DNA from: Trichobilharzia regenti
Lineage: Eukaryota > Platyhelminthes > Trematoda > Strigeidida > Schistosomatidae
Assembly: GCA_944472135.2 (NCBI GenBank)
Contig: OX235263.1
Location: 26,775,379-26,839,378, forward strand
Reading direction: 5' to 3'
DNA: 64,000 nt
In this document: positions 51,345 to 62,070 of the stretch, in pieces
Layout: every line of letters begins with the position of its first letter
How positions within the stretch are numbered: the stretch's first letter is position 1
The notes under the pieces: model-generated
The model's input: only the letters and a program-made list of their open reading frames with translations
Told to the model about the DNA's origin: nothing
Databases searched by the model: none
Position numbers and translations under genes: made by a program

Positions 51345-51938
51345 GTGAAACAGGGGACAACAGATGACTTCAATACTTCCACGTCCAACTGTTAACATAA
51401 AGGAATATTTTTCCGGAAATTATGCAACAAAATGATTATCACTGTTAACGAGGATTTGAATCTCAACGGATATTCGAGCCCAATACCCATAATATTGAAT
51501 GCAATTATATCTATTCCCCACCTATTTATATATCATCTATTCATTGGGTTTAAACAGTTTACCGCTATTTATATTGTTAGATTTCATCACAAACCAACTC
51601 AGTTAGATATCTTTAGAAACGAACGAGCACTGGACAGGTGTTGTCAAATATCCAGATCACAGAGATCCTGGATCTAACGCTGACTTCAGAAGAGTAAGTC
51701 TAACACGCAAAATACTATGCACTGTAACTGACGCAGAACAGCACAGTAAACAGTTGGGTAACACGACTGTTTATTCTTGAAGCGATAATGAAACAGATTT
51801 ACAATGATTACTCACTACCAGAGTCTCTAAATAAACATTAAAGTAGAGCAATACTTCTTATCTTATTTCTCCAATCTTCTAATGATCAGTATGTGATTAA
51901 GCAATGACAGCCTTCTTGTCTCTCGTCAAATGGAGTCC
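51345..51938. other. unassigned DNA
   Basis: Mostly unassigned. 51600-51660 ('gcactggacaggtgttgtc') resembles a decayed HHR-SINE B hammerhead complement. Confidence 0.35.
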
Positions 51939-51939
51939 A

Positions 51940-52200
51940 GTTCAAACAAACAAACGATTCAATGCTCAGCAGCATTGACAAATGTGTAGTCCCAGTTTTG
52001 GACTACTCAACAGTTCATACTAACGGCCACACCAAGGATCAACCGAGCTGGTTGATCATTCAGCCACTTGATGTGGAATTCAGAAGTCCGAGAATTGTAA
52101 CTGTGCCTTCATTGAGCCTCCCTTTCATTGGTTGAAGGTAGCGCTTTATTACGAAATGACAGAATTAATATTCAGCGACCAATAAAACAGCTGTCCAATG
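51940..52200 (-). repeat. HHR-SINE B, decayed
   Basis: 'cccagttttggactactcaa' (stem II complement) and 'ggttgatcattcagccacttg' (box A region complement). 'aaaacagctgtccaatg' in plus orientation lies at about 52184-52200, suggesting another inverted arrangement. Confidence 0.45.
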
Positions 52201-52221
52201 TTTTGAACAGCTGATGTTATT

Positions 52222-53172
52222 ATTATTATATCCTTTAATTCCTAGAGGAACATAGGGCTTCAGCTACGCATCTCCATTGCCTTCTGTTTTCTGCCAACTT
52301 TTTCAGCCCGCTCCAAGTCTGCCCACATGCTTTCATCTCCTCTTCACATCATCTCTTCCAAGTCACCCCACCCTTGCACTGACGACCAACTCGCCTCTTC
52401 CCTTTCGGCTTCCACTCGAGAAATGGCTTGTCTAGTGATGTCATTTGATGACCGGCCAATCCATCTCCATTTCTTCCTGTCTATTTGTTTTACAGTCGGT
52501 TCCTGCTGTGTTGGTTCGCTCATTGCCAGAAATTCCTCCTTGTTGCTGATCTTTTCTGGCCGGCCATCTGATCTTGAGCGAAGTATTGAGCGAAGACAAC
52601 TTTTAATGAAGGTCTGAAGTTTGTTTGAGATGCTCTTTATGACGCGCTGGCCAAGTCTCTGATCCGAATAGTTAGTAGGACTGACTTCACATTGAAGTTG
52701 AAAATCCGAACGGATCTTAGTTTTGATGGTGAGTGCTGTTGACTTCCACACAGACTTAAGAGTGATGAAAGCTTGTCTTGGTTTTCCGATTCTTGCTTTG
52801 ATATGGTCGCCAGTTCCGCCTGTAGTTGAAACGATGGTTCCCAGGTAGGTAAAGGAGGTTGTTTCTTTCAGGTTCCTCCCATTTATTTCGGCTGGTTGTT
52901 TTCTGTTGTTGTTGCTGTTGGCGTTCGCCAGGAATCCTCATCACGTCTGTCTTCTCTATGAAGTGAAGTCCTATCTTGGATGCATCTTCTGCCAGCTTGT
53001 TGCTTTTCACTTGCATATCTTCCAGTTTGTGGGAAATCAGAAATATGTCATCATCGGCGAAGTCCAGATCCTCCAAGTCTCTTTTTGTGTGAGTCCATTT
53101 TATGCCTGTTTCCTCATTGCCCGTTTTCTGTCGCATTATCCAGTCTACTGCGACCAAGAAGATCATTGACCA
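52222..53172 (-). mobile_element. RTE LINE (SR2-like), RT to 3' end
   Basis: 3' motif complement 'ctagaggaacatagggcttc' after an (ATT)n/TAT tail; closely related to 32105-33800 over the shared part, which suggests one subfamily. The homology stops at about 53172, just upstream of the catalytic motif, giving the 5' truncation. Confidence 0.85.
52344..53172 (-). pseudogene. RTE reverse transcriptase, C-terminal part
   Basis: The first frame (from 53172 down to 52756) has 'MIFLVAVDWIMRQKTGNEET', 'DLEDLDFADDDIFLISHKLE' with the catalytic FADD present, 'DMQVKSNKLAEDASKIGLHF', and a Q-run. The next frame (52751-52344) has 'MWKSTALTIKTKIRSDFQLQ', 'TNYSDQRLGQRVIKSISNKL', 'KISNKEEFLAMSEPTQQE' and 'KWRWIGRSSNDITRQAIS', the W-x-W-I-G-R end typical of RTE proteins. 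One frame change separates them and motif B is missing. Confidence 0.85.
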
Positions 53173-53389
53173 TGTTGGTTTGTGATAAAATCTATCAGTT
53201 GAATTTAATCCAAATTGCCACAAACTTTTTCTATATCTACATTCTCAAAATTGAAAATCTGAATTGGTCAGCTAGATGTAACCTTTTTAATATTTCCTGT
53301 CTCATAACTGGAGTGAAGCAATTTAATTTTAAAATGTTTTGTTAAAATTCCATAAGCTAAAATTAATTTCAATACATTTCTTTGGTTCA

Positions 53390-54645
53390 ATAGGAACGGG
53401 TCCAGAAGCATTCTAAAAGGTCAGGGCTTTTTCCTTGATTTTGCGTACACAGTTGGTGTAGACATCTGTCAAATGTAAATGGCTTTGAACATAAACAGTC
53501 ATGTCGACTCAATAAAATTCTCTATGGAAATAGAGAATAAAATTGGGGAACTACCTATGTTAGACTGCAAAATACAAAGAGTAACAGATGGTAGTATAAA
53601 AATGACGCTAAATAGAAACATTACACACTCTGGAAGATTCCTTGATTATCACTCAGCCCATCCACTCACAGTGAAACGAAGATTAATACCAGGTCTTACA
53701 GACAGAACACGTAGACTCACAAAACACCAGAGAATTAGCGAAAAAAAATAAACGTCCCATTCAAAATGCTACTCGACAACAACTACCCAAAGGAATTTAT
53801 CAAAGATAATATAAAAAAAAGAGGGTAAAACCGGGGAATGACAAGACGCAAGAATGCAAAAAACCAGTCACACTACCGTACAAAAATGGTACATCAGAGG
53901 GAATTCTAATCAAACTTAAAAACATTGGGATTCGCACAACGTTTAGACCGACGAATCTAATTAAAAATTTAAAAAGTCGACTGGAAGATCCTATAAAAAT
54001 GATGGATAAAAACAATGTGATTTACAAAATATCTTGTGCTGACTATCGAACTAAATATGTAGGTCAAACGTCCAGATCACTCAAAATAAGAGTGAATCAA
54101 CATAAATGCCTAACTAAAGGTCAACCGACAGGAACATAAGCTTACATGAATTTAGAAAAACTTCATCTGTAGCTGCGCATGTATGGGACAAGAACCTCAA
54201 TATCGGTTGGAACAATGTTTGTATTTAAAATAACTAGTTCCCATTATGAATTTAGATAAAGCAACAAGAAGACGTAATTTGTCTGAATCGTGTAATGTAT
54301 TTGCGCAACACATTTCGAACAATCTGATCACACACGGACTTGTCATAGCAATATATATGAAATTAATAAAGAGTTAAGAAATGTGAAAATAGACTCAGGT
54401 CAAACTGAAAGGAAATATTGAAGGTCTAAATAACAATGAAGATCACCAAAACAAAATAAGAGAGGTAATAGTACATCTGATATGGTATCAAATCAAAATT
54501 TACCAACGACGTTTTAGTGTGATAAGGAATTGTTACTTTGAAAGTGGTTTAAACTTCATATTTGCTAGGGCTTCCACAAACTTTAGGACACGTCCCATAC
54601 GCGTTTTTTAGATAGGTTTAAAAGATGTATTTATTCCCCTTGATG
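53390..54645 (+). mobile_element. Penelope-like element, RT end to flank
   Basis: Includes the end of the RT, the linker, GIY-YIG domain and a downstream region. 54345-54475 is the reverse complement of the 3' UTR of the PLE at 46.9-47.8 kb, so the flank is inverted relative to that copy. Confidence 0.75.
53479..54300 (+). pseudogene. PLE RT thumb, linker and GIY-YIG remnant
   Basis: Frame 53479-53751 reads 'SIKFSMEIENKIGELPMLDC' and 'HSGRFLDYHSAHPLTVKRRL', the PLE stretch after the RT active site (I-K-F-T-x-E ... L-P-F-L-D ... Y-x-x-x-H-P). A poly-A frameshift near 53813 leads to frame 53817-54139: 'LPYKNGTSEGILIKLKNIGI', 'NNVIYKISCADYRTKYVGQT', 'SRSLKIRVNQHK', which is the GIY-YIG core (I-Y-K ... 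Y-V-G-Q-T-S-R). Later decayed sequence 'NIGWNNV' continues to 54300. Confidence 0.8.
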
Positions 54646-56378
54646 AATTTGAATAAAGCAAGAAGAACAGTGGTTTGTGCATAATAATATAGTACCATCA
54701 TTTATTTCGTTGGCTTATCATCAGCTGCTGCTTACAGCCTAAATAAATTATTAGGCTGAAGTACAGAAACGTTTCAACATACTTGCAAATTTTACATTTT
54801 GTTAGTTGATAGAAAGTTCCACAATTAGTAAACAGTGCTCAGAAAATTGCGCTTATATAGATTTTACACAGGCAGTTCAAGTTAAAACAAAATAAATGTA
54901 TGCATATAATGGTAAAGGAGTTACATAATAAAGATGAGATGTGTGTTAGATGCATAGTGACTAATAAGTTAGGTAACAATGTACTGAGTTTAACTCAAAT
55001 CATAGAAACAAGAGACAAGCAAAATTACAGATTATAAATGAAGGGTGAGGTCAAAGATAAAGATTACGTAATCAGATGAGAGAAAAAAAGACATCCAGTT
55101 ACCAAGGCAAGGAAATAAGTGACTAATAACTGCCTCTTTCTGAACACATAAATCTGGTTTCAAGCGTTTGATAGAAATTGGTTCGGCAAACCTGAAGAGA
55201 ATGGAGCTCCTTTGTCTATTGATAATTTTGAAGGATTTCTCGATTTCCACACCATGACCCGTGTCGAGAAGATGTCTGGTAATAGCGCTACTATAAAAGT
55301 TTGTTCCCTTGAGACGTAGGCTTTTCGGCACATGTTCAGAAAATCGGAGGTGTGCCCTTCTTTCTGTTCTCCACGTAAATTTTTATACACAGTTGGAGTT
55401 AACATGAGAAGGGGATCTATCGACTTTTGACTGCACCAAAGAGCATATTGTTCGATGGACGGGAACCAACTTAGCTGCAGGATAGGCTGTGGCTAGTGAC
55501 GTACTCAGCCTTCTGTTGACCATTTCTGCAATGTCTTCGCCTTTAAAATCTAGTTTAATGAAGACAGGATTTTTTCAACTGTGATTTGTTTGGTATTTGA
55601 GCCTTCACATATTCCATATTTGTTAATGAATCTTTGAGGATAGCCGTTGTTTTTCAGCACCTTTTCGAGATTCGTAAATTCTTCCTCTAGTTTCTCTGCA
55701 GAGCATATTCTCCTCGCTCTATAGTACACACTCTTGACTAGTGCTCGTTAATAGCTATTTGGACAAAAACTATTAAAATGTAAGTATTGTCCATTCCATG
55801 TGGGCTTTCGGTAAGTTGACCTCTAGAGACTGCTATCTTCTAGGCGTTGCATGGCGACGTCAAGGAAATGGAAATTTCCATCATTTTCATGTTCCATCGT
55901 AAATACAATATTTGTATGTGCGTTGTTGAATAGTCTGAGTAGGTAGGAGGCATAACTTTCGTTGTTGCATACTACTTTTGCATACTTTTATAATCTGTAA
56001 TTTTGCTTGTCTCTTGTTTCTATGATTTGAGTTAAACTCAGTACATTGTTACCTAACTTATTAGTCACTATGCATCTAACACACATCTCATCTTTATTAT
56101 GTAACTCCTTTACCATTATATGCATACATTTATTTTGTTTTAACTTGAACTGCCTGTGTAAAATCTATATAAGCGCAATTTTCTGAGCACTGTTTACTAT
56201 TGTGGAACTTTCTATCAACTAACAAAATGTAAAATTTGCAAGTATGTTGAAACGTTTCTGTACTTCAGCCTAATAATTTATTTAGGCTGTAAGCAGCAGC
56301 TGATGTTAAGCCAACGAAATAAATGATGGTACTATATTATTATGCACAAACCACTGTTCTTCTTGCTTTATTCAAATT
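54646..56378 (-). mobile_element. Penelope-like element with 393-bp inverted flanks
   Basis: Flanks 54646-55038 and 55987-56378 are reverse complements with one substitution and one 1-bp indel by eye. Between them the minus strand carries the end of a PLE ORF. Inverted terminal regions are known for Penelope elements. The flank contains 'gcagctgatgataagccaac' and GAAATAAATGATGG, a string with hammerhead-like order. The near identity of the flanks indicates a recent insertion. Confidence 0.85.
55032..55980 (-). pseudogene. PLE RT thumb to C-terminus, broken
   Basis: Minus strand from about 55975: 'SYLLRLFNNAHTNIVFTMEH', 'FHFLDVAMQRLEDSSL', then 'RRICSAEKLEEEFTNLEKVL', 'NNGYPQRFINKYGICEG' (PLE linker), 'MLTPTVYKNLRGEQKEGHTS' and, in another frame, 'AITRHLLDTGHGVEIEKSFK', 'IINRQRSSILFRFAEPISIK' and 'LKPDLCVQKEAV', the PLE C-terminus. 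Several stops and at least two shifts. The RT palm is absent. Confidence 0.8.
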
Positions 56379-56379
56379 T

Positions 56380-57465
56380 GAAAGGTGTGTTAATTTTATG
56401 TCCTGTCTCTATGATATGCTTCACAATAGCGCAGCTAGGTTTCATGTTCTCATCATTAATGGGTTCTCAAGATTCCATTTGTTTCTGGAGCCATTTGGGA
56501 ATGTGCTCTGAAGCCAGCCCGAACTTGGAGAGATCGATGAGTTCATCCTAGGTACATGTGTGTCCACACGTACCTTCAAAATGGTGAATATAGTGAAATG
56601 TGACATCATTTTTCGCATGTTCAAAAGGCTTAGATGGAGGATATATTGGCTCCATATTCGCGATTATTATGATATTAGCTGCATAAAAGTCTTTTTATGA
56701 GCAAATAGAAAGAGGGACTTATAACAGAATCTATGTCCATTAAGGTCACACCGGATACATGTGACAAGGGTGATTCAGCAGCACAACTGTCAGCAACCTG
56801 CAATATAATTCTGAATAAATAAAAATGAATGAACAAAAAATGAACCATATATATATAAATGACTACAAATCATAAATGTGTGAATAAAACAATTCCAACA
56901 GTGGTGTGAACACGGGCAGTAATTTTGCTCGAAATATTATCAATAACAAAACTTATCATTGTGTGCAAATTATTGAAATATAGTTATACTTCATCTGATC
57001 TATTCCACAATGCTCAAACTTTTCATTGACAAACATTTTATCACATATAAAACTCATCTTCCCAATACAGTCTCATTGAAGTATGAAAACCTCCCTGTTT
57101 TTGAAAAGGTGGAGGTCTAAGCTGAATAGATGGGTTATCAACCAGCAAACATTCAGACCTGGAAATCGTTTCTATTCCTTTGCATTTAGAGTGGAAAATA
57201 TTGGACTTCACGCTTTTAGCCTTAACATTTCATTAGCTGTGGTATTTTATTATGGCGGAGGGTGATAGTCCTTCTTTACCGAGATCACTACCAGTTTAAC
57301 GAGAGACTTGGGATTCCGCTGGTGGCGCATCGAACGTCGGCACACCTACACAGTTGATTAGTCTTATACCACTGATGCATCTAAACTTTGAGGGTAAAGT
57401 GATAATACATGATTACATAGTTTTTCACCTAAACTGAAGTATCCCATCACTGGAAAAAATCCAAA
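56380..57465. other. unassigned DNA
   Basis: No gene recognised. At about 57320-57350 'ggtggcgcatcgaacgtcgg' resembles the complement of a tRNA-like head, but nothing follows it. Confidence 0.35.
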
Positions 57466-57469
57466 GAGT

Positions 57470-58186
57470 TGATAGAATGGACAGCAAAGACAGGTTTTGA
57501 ACCGAATACTTAGAGGACATAGTTAGTTAAAATACCTTGGCCAACAACAACAAAAATCACCAATCACTATCAGTGGGGTAAGTTCGAAGGAAGCCGTTCT
57601 TTTCACCTATATAGGCAGTTTTGTCTGAACTGCGGGGAACATCATAAATGAAGACGTTAATGCTATCCATAGTCAGTAAAGAGAGGTTTACCTCCATTGG
57701 TCAAAAATTAGTCTGGAAGTTCACTGCACTCCAAATAAAAAATAAGATTCCTATTTTCAATTCAAATGTGAGATCAGCCAGTTCTTCTGTATGGTTAAGA
57801 GACATGGCATTTCAGCAAAAACATTTGGAGCTGATCAATTATTCACTAATAGAGATCAGGTGCCTGACCAGAAAGAGTAAGTGACAAGGACCTCTTGCAG
57901 ACACCATATTGACCAAGAATCCATAACTAACTCAATAAATATTCTGAAGGAAATTGAGACAGATCGGACACATGATGAAAGACCATTGAGTGACGTCAAG
58001 TTTTAGGCCATTTTTGAAGTGCAACCTGAATGATAAGCGATGCACTGGGCATAAGGATAAAGGTTCTGTTATGAAGATTATATGAAGAGGGAGGGAAAGC
58101 ATATGAGCGATCACGGAGCCAACTAAAAGCGTTGATCTGCTGACACCCTTTTGTCCCACTAAAAATAATAATAATAATAATAATTA
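57470..58186 (+). mobile_element. RTE LINE, C-terminal half, plus strand
   Basis: Plus strand: 'ttagtctggaagttcactgc' (L-V-W-K-F-T-A-L), 'caaataaaaaataagattcc' (I-K-N-K-I), 'gagacagatcggacacatga', 'gaccattgagtgacgtc', end motif 'tttgtcccactaaaaa' and (AAT)n at 58163-58184. Confidence 0.7.
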
Positions 58187-58189
58187 ATA

Positions 58190-59255
58190 ACAATCCTATC
58201 ACCATGGGAAGAAGATATTCTACGTTATTAATTCGCATAACCCTAGATCTCTGGTTGTCAGTAAACAGTTAAACAGCCTTCATCATCATGATATCCACTG
58301 CATTTTTAGATAAATACTGGTAATTCTTATCCATTTTTTATGGGGTTTAATCAATGCCGTTAGTATTTCTCTTCCCTTACTCTAATTGTATAACACTCAT
58401 TCACTCGCTCGCTCGCTCGCTCACTCACTCAATCAATCAATCAATTACTAGTGTCATTACATCTTATATCTTCGTATACAGAATAACGAAATAAAAATTA
58501 ATGGAACCGACTGTGTATAAAAGGAGAAAGAAACAGAAAAGAGAGGAAACTCATACCCGTTCAACACAAACAGATAACATCAGATTCTTGTCAAATGAAA
58601 AAAACAAACAAAAAGAGAAACAAAAAAATAAATAAATAAACTGAAAGAGAGAATCAGGATGCGGCAAGGAAGAAGAAGAAGGAAAATGTGGAATAGCTTA
58701 GGATAGGATAGGGTAGAGGTATTGCTCTTAGGTTGATAGAGAATATATTCATGACTGTGATTTATCTTTGATAATGGAGAAATGATAAACTCAAATAACC
58801 ATAATATAATGCAAATAGTTCTTTGCTAGTCAGCAAAAATAGTTAGTTAGTTAGTTAGTCAGTTAGTAAGTAGAAAGGAAAGGATATAAACAAAAGGAAA
58901 TTAACTCAATATTGAATAGAATATATATAAACATAGGGCAAAATGAGATGCAGTTTATTTTGATAATCTATGACGCTAAAATATCTATTACATATGTATA
59001 AACAAACTTATATATTCTTTACATATATACATAAGCAATGTTGAATAATTTTCATGTTATTGTCGTTATTATAATACACCTTCAATGTGGTCGGTTGATA
59101 ATGAATAAATTTTGATCATAGGATTAGAGGCAGGTGCTGAGAAGCCTAGAAATTAGGTCTTATGCCTTCTGGCACTTATCCTTCAAAATTGCATCTGCCA
59201 CTTTCAAGAAACTTGTATCACTATGTTGTGCAGTCGGAGGTATTATCAATGAGTT
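58190..59255. other. unassigned DNA with tetranucleotide repeats
   Basis: No gene. (CTCG)n-(CTCA)n-(ATCA)n runs at 58399-58445 and (TTAG)n at about 58842-58860. Confidence 0.5.
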
Positions 59256-59261
59256 GGTTTG

Positions 59262-59660
59262 ATTAATTTTAGATTTTGATCACGAGTTGATTTCAGTTAG
59301 AGGATCATGGAGTAATAGACAGATATTTTATGCTTGCTTAGAAATCTTCAGTAAGTATTAAGTTCCCATGATTACAATATGAACTCGTTTAGCATTCAGC
59401 CGTCGGAACGGAATCCAGTGGTGTATCAATTCTAGCTTCTACCAATTCGTGGTAAATACCTCTACCGCCAATCGATATCATCATTAAGTATTTGGACCAG
59501 GCTGGTCAGGATTTTCCTCTAGAATCTTAAAATCCTGGGTTCGACTCCTCTGTTGGATCATGGATAGATACTTCTAGAGAGTTCTTAAATAAGGATAAAA
59601 CATCTGCACTGGTTTTCAATAGCTGTCTAACTGAATTTGGTTCCCGGAAAAACTTGTAAT
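59262..59660. mobile_element. HHR-SINE B fold-back copy, decayed
   Basis: Minus part 59270-59500: tail complement 'gatcacgagttgatttcag', box A complement 'catgattacaatatgaactc' and 'gcattcagccgtcgga'. Plus part 59505-59660: box B 'CTGGGTTCGACTCC' (59536-59549), decayed hammerhead ('aataaggataaaacatctgc') and tail 'tttcaatagctgtctaactg'. Confidence 0.65.
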
Positions 59661-59791
59661 GGTTTTATTTATAGTTTACTGGGTGGTAAATAGTGACATA
59701 TGTGTGGTCATGCAGTGGTACTGACTGCATTCTACCAGTAATTTTGCAATATCGTCACCAATCTAGCAGACTGTCCGTCAAAGTTCACTTT

Positions 59792-59972
59792 ATTTTGATG
59801 TGGTTTTGTTCTCTGAGCTGGATGGTTAATTTGCGAAGCTTTCATCGCCCTACTGGGTGACATCTTCAGCGCATACTTCCATTTGAAGTATGCGCTGAAG
59901 ATGTCACCCAGTAGGGCGATGAAAGCTTCGCAAATTAACCATCCAGCTCAGAGAACAAAACCACATCAAAAT
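59792..59972. repeat. near-perfect palindrome, 88-bp arms
   Basis: Arms 59792-59879 and 59885-59972 are exact reverse complements by eye, with a 5-bp centre 'cattt'. Each arm contains, on the outward-reading strand, CTGAAGA (59895-59901 on plus), an imperfect stem-loop, GAAA (59921-59924), AGCU and CGCA, which has hammerhead order with stem I UGCG/CGCA. Confidence 0.92.
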
Positions 59973-59999
59973 CATCCACCTGAGCTACAAATCTTCTCT

Positions 60000-60690
60000 A
60001 TCATATTAAAGTTCACTTTAAATTGATGTAAGGCGTAAGGAGGCAATTGGCAATAATCCCTGAACTTACCTTTCGTGCTTATCAGAAGTTGTTGGTAGGA
60101 TGCACCAGAAATCCTGGAGAAAGTGATGTGTCCTTTGAGCTTCAATTCATCCATTTCAAAATCTTATGAGCTAAGAAATGTCTAATTATTCGAAATGAAG
60201 AAAAGTCGGACTTCAGACCTGTGGGGTTTTCGGTTAGTACTAAGAGCTTGTACTGATATACAATAGTCGGAAGTATAAACTGTAAGTAGTCCGTTTCTGC
60301 CTTGCATTAAATTGTTTTCACACTTTTTATATCATTGATAAGCTCTGCCTAAACAAGCGACATGGTTGTCTTGCATGTAGAACACTTTAATCTGACTGGC
60401 TAGCTAGCACTACTCATTGATATGAGTGATATAAAACCACTCATTTCAGCCAAAAAGTAGTACGTGGTCTCATGCAACTGTTTTATTTTTACATAGATTT
60501 ATAAACTGAATGTGGTGTATGCTTAAGTGCTATTTTTACGAATTCCATGTTTCTAATAAACGAGATGGTCATACAGACTCAATCAGCTGACATGTTTCTA
60601 ATCCACACAGCTTCGACTCTGAATATTCTGAACTCCAAATGATCTGTGGTCCAGAATAAATACATGAAACTTGCGTTTTAAGATCTTGTA
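60000..60690. other. unassigned DNA
   Basis: No gene or element recognised. Confidence 0.35.
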
Positions 60691-60699
60691 TCTAAAATG

Positions 60700-62065
60700 C
60701 AACTAAACACTTCCTCACATCCTCTTCAGCTTGTCTTTATTATATCATTTCATAGAGATACAGTACGTGTTACCTGGAAAGAAATAAAGGTTTTGCTTGC
60801 ATCAAAATCATCATCATCTTCTAGATTAGGCCCAAAGTTTAGACCGATCACCATCACATCTCACTTTTTGAAAACCATGCAGAAACGTCTCTCTCTTCAT
60901 TAACCTGAAAGCAGTTTGCCTATAAATGCATTGGAAGCACTCTGAATGCTACTATTTCACACCACCATAATATTATTTCAAGTGTTAATAAAGGTGAAAA
61001 ATTTCTTTGAGCCTCCTTTTCGGACTACGCTGCTGCTTTTGATTCTATTTCTAGGCCGCTTTTACTTAGTAAGCGGACATCAGCACGTACCAAGTCCTGA
61101 CTGTCTTCTTATTTTTCGGGTAGAAAACAACACATAGTTTTAAACTGAAGGCGCTACTTTTGTTGCTGCCAGAAGCTTCAGGCTGCTGTAATCTCTCCAC
61201 TCCTTTTTTTCTTTTTTTACGTAACATCCTGTTTTCTTCCAAAGCTAATCTCATTAAGTGCGTGATGATTTGACAATTACTGTCCGACTAGTTTATGCTT
61301 TGGATCCTTCTCATGTGAATGGTCTTTTATCTCAGGTTAACCAATGGTCTCATTCAAATGATCTTAAACTTAATCCATCTAAATGTCTTATAATTTCAGA
61401 CGTAAAGAAGACTTACGTGGATAGATACACTACCATGATTTTTGTAATATCAACGGAACTGTGATAGGTAATAAGCCACATATTTTCTTGTCTTGGTATA
61501 AACCTATCAGCCACTCCTTGTTGTTGGTTTCATATCCCTTTTGATTTCTAAGAGAAGTTTGCGTTTATCTTATTACACACATAAAGAAATTGAAACTTTA
61601 TGGTATAACTCAAACGTTTCGTTTGCAATTTATTAATTTATGTATTCTGCCCATTTTTTTTTGTAGTTCCTCTTTATCCTTCCCTGGAATTCTCAAAGAA
61701 AAAACACTATGTCATATTAAGCAGAACATTTGGCACTGTAGGCAGGGCTAGTTATGTACGGACTTGGCTCAAGTAACTGACACTGCTGCTGATATGGATA
61801 CTTAAATCCTTGCCAGCAGTTAGCTAAGGTTGTCTTGTCTGATACTGAACATTCTCTTTATTTACAACTGTCTCCGTGTATCTCTCCGCAGATGTATAAA
61901 CCAGACGAAATTTCATAAGAATTTATGCTCGTACAGCAAAATATAAACATTCAACCACACTATATATATAGTGCGGGTTTTGTAAGAAGGAAAATTCAAA
62001 TGTCAGAAAAGTATCAGCTTATAGACTTTTTTGAATCAGTAAATAAACATCAAATTATAACCGAT
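60700..62065 (+). mobile_element. CR1 LINE, decayed plus-strand copy
   Basis: RT motifs in several frames: 'GPKFRPITITSHFLKTMQ' (60830-60890), 'FAYKCIGSTLNATISHHHNI' (about 60917-60975), 'SDYAAAFDSISRPLLLS' (motif A, about 61020-61070), 'QVNQWSHSNDLKLNPSKC' (motif D, about 61336-61387), then C-terminal remnants to about 62060. Motif C (YADD) is not readable. It converges with the CR1 at 62071-63592. Confidence 0.75.
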
Positions 62066-62070
62066 ATAAT

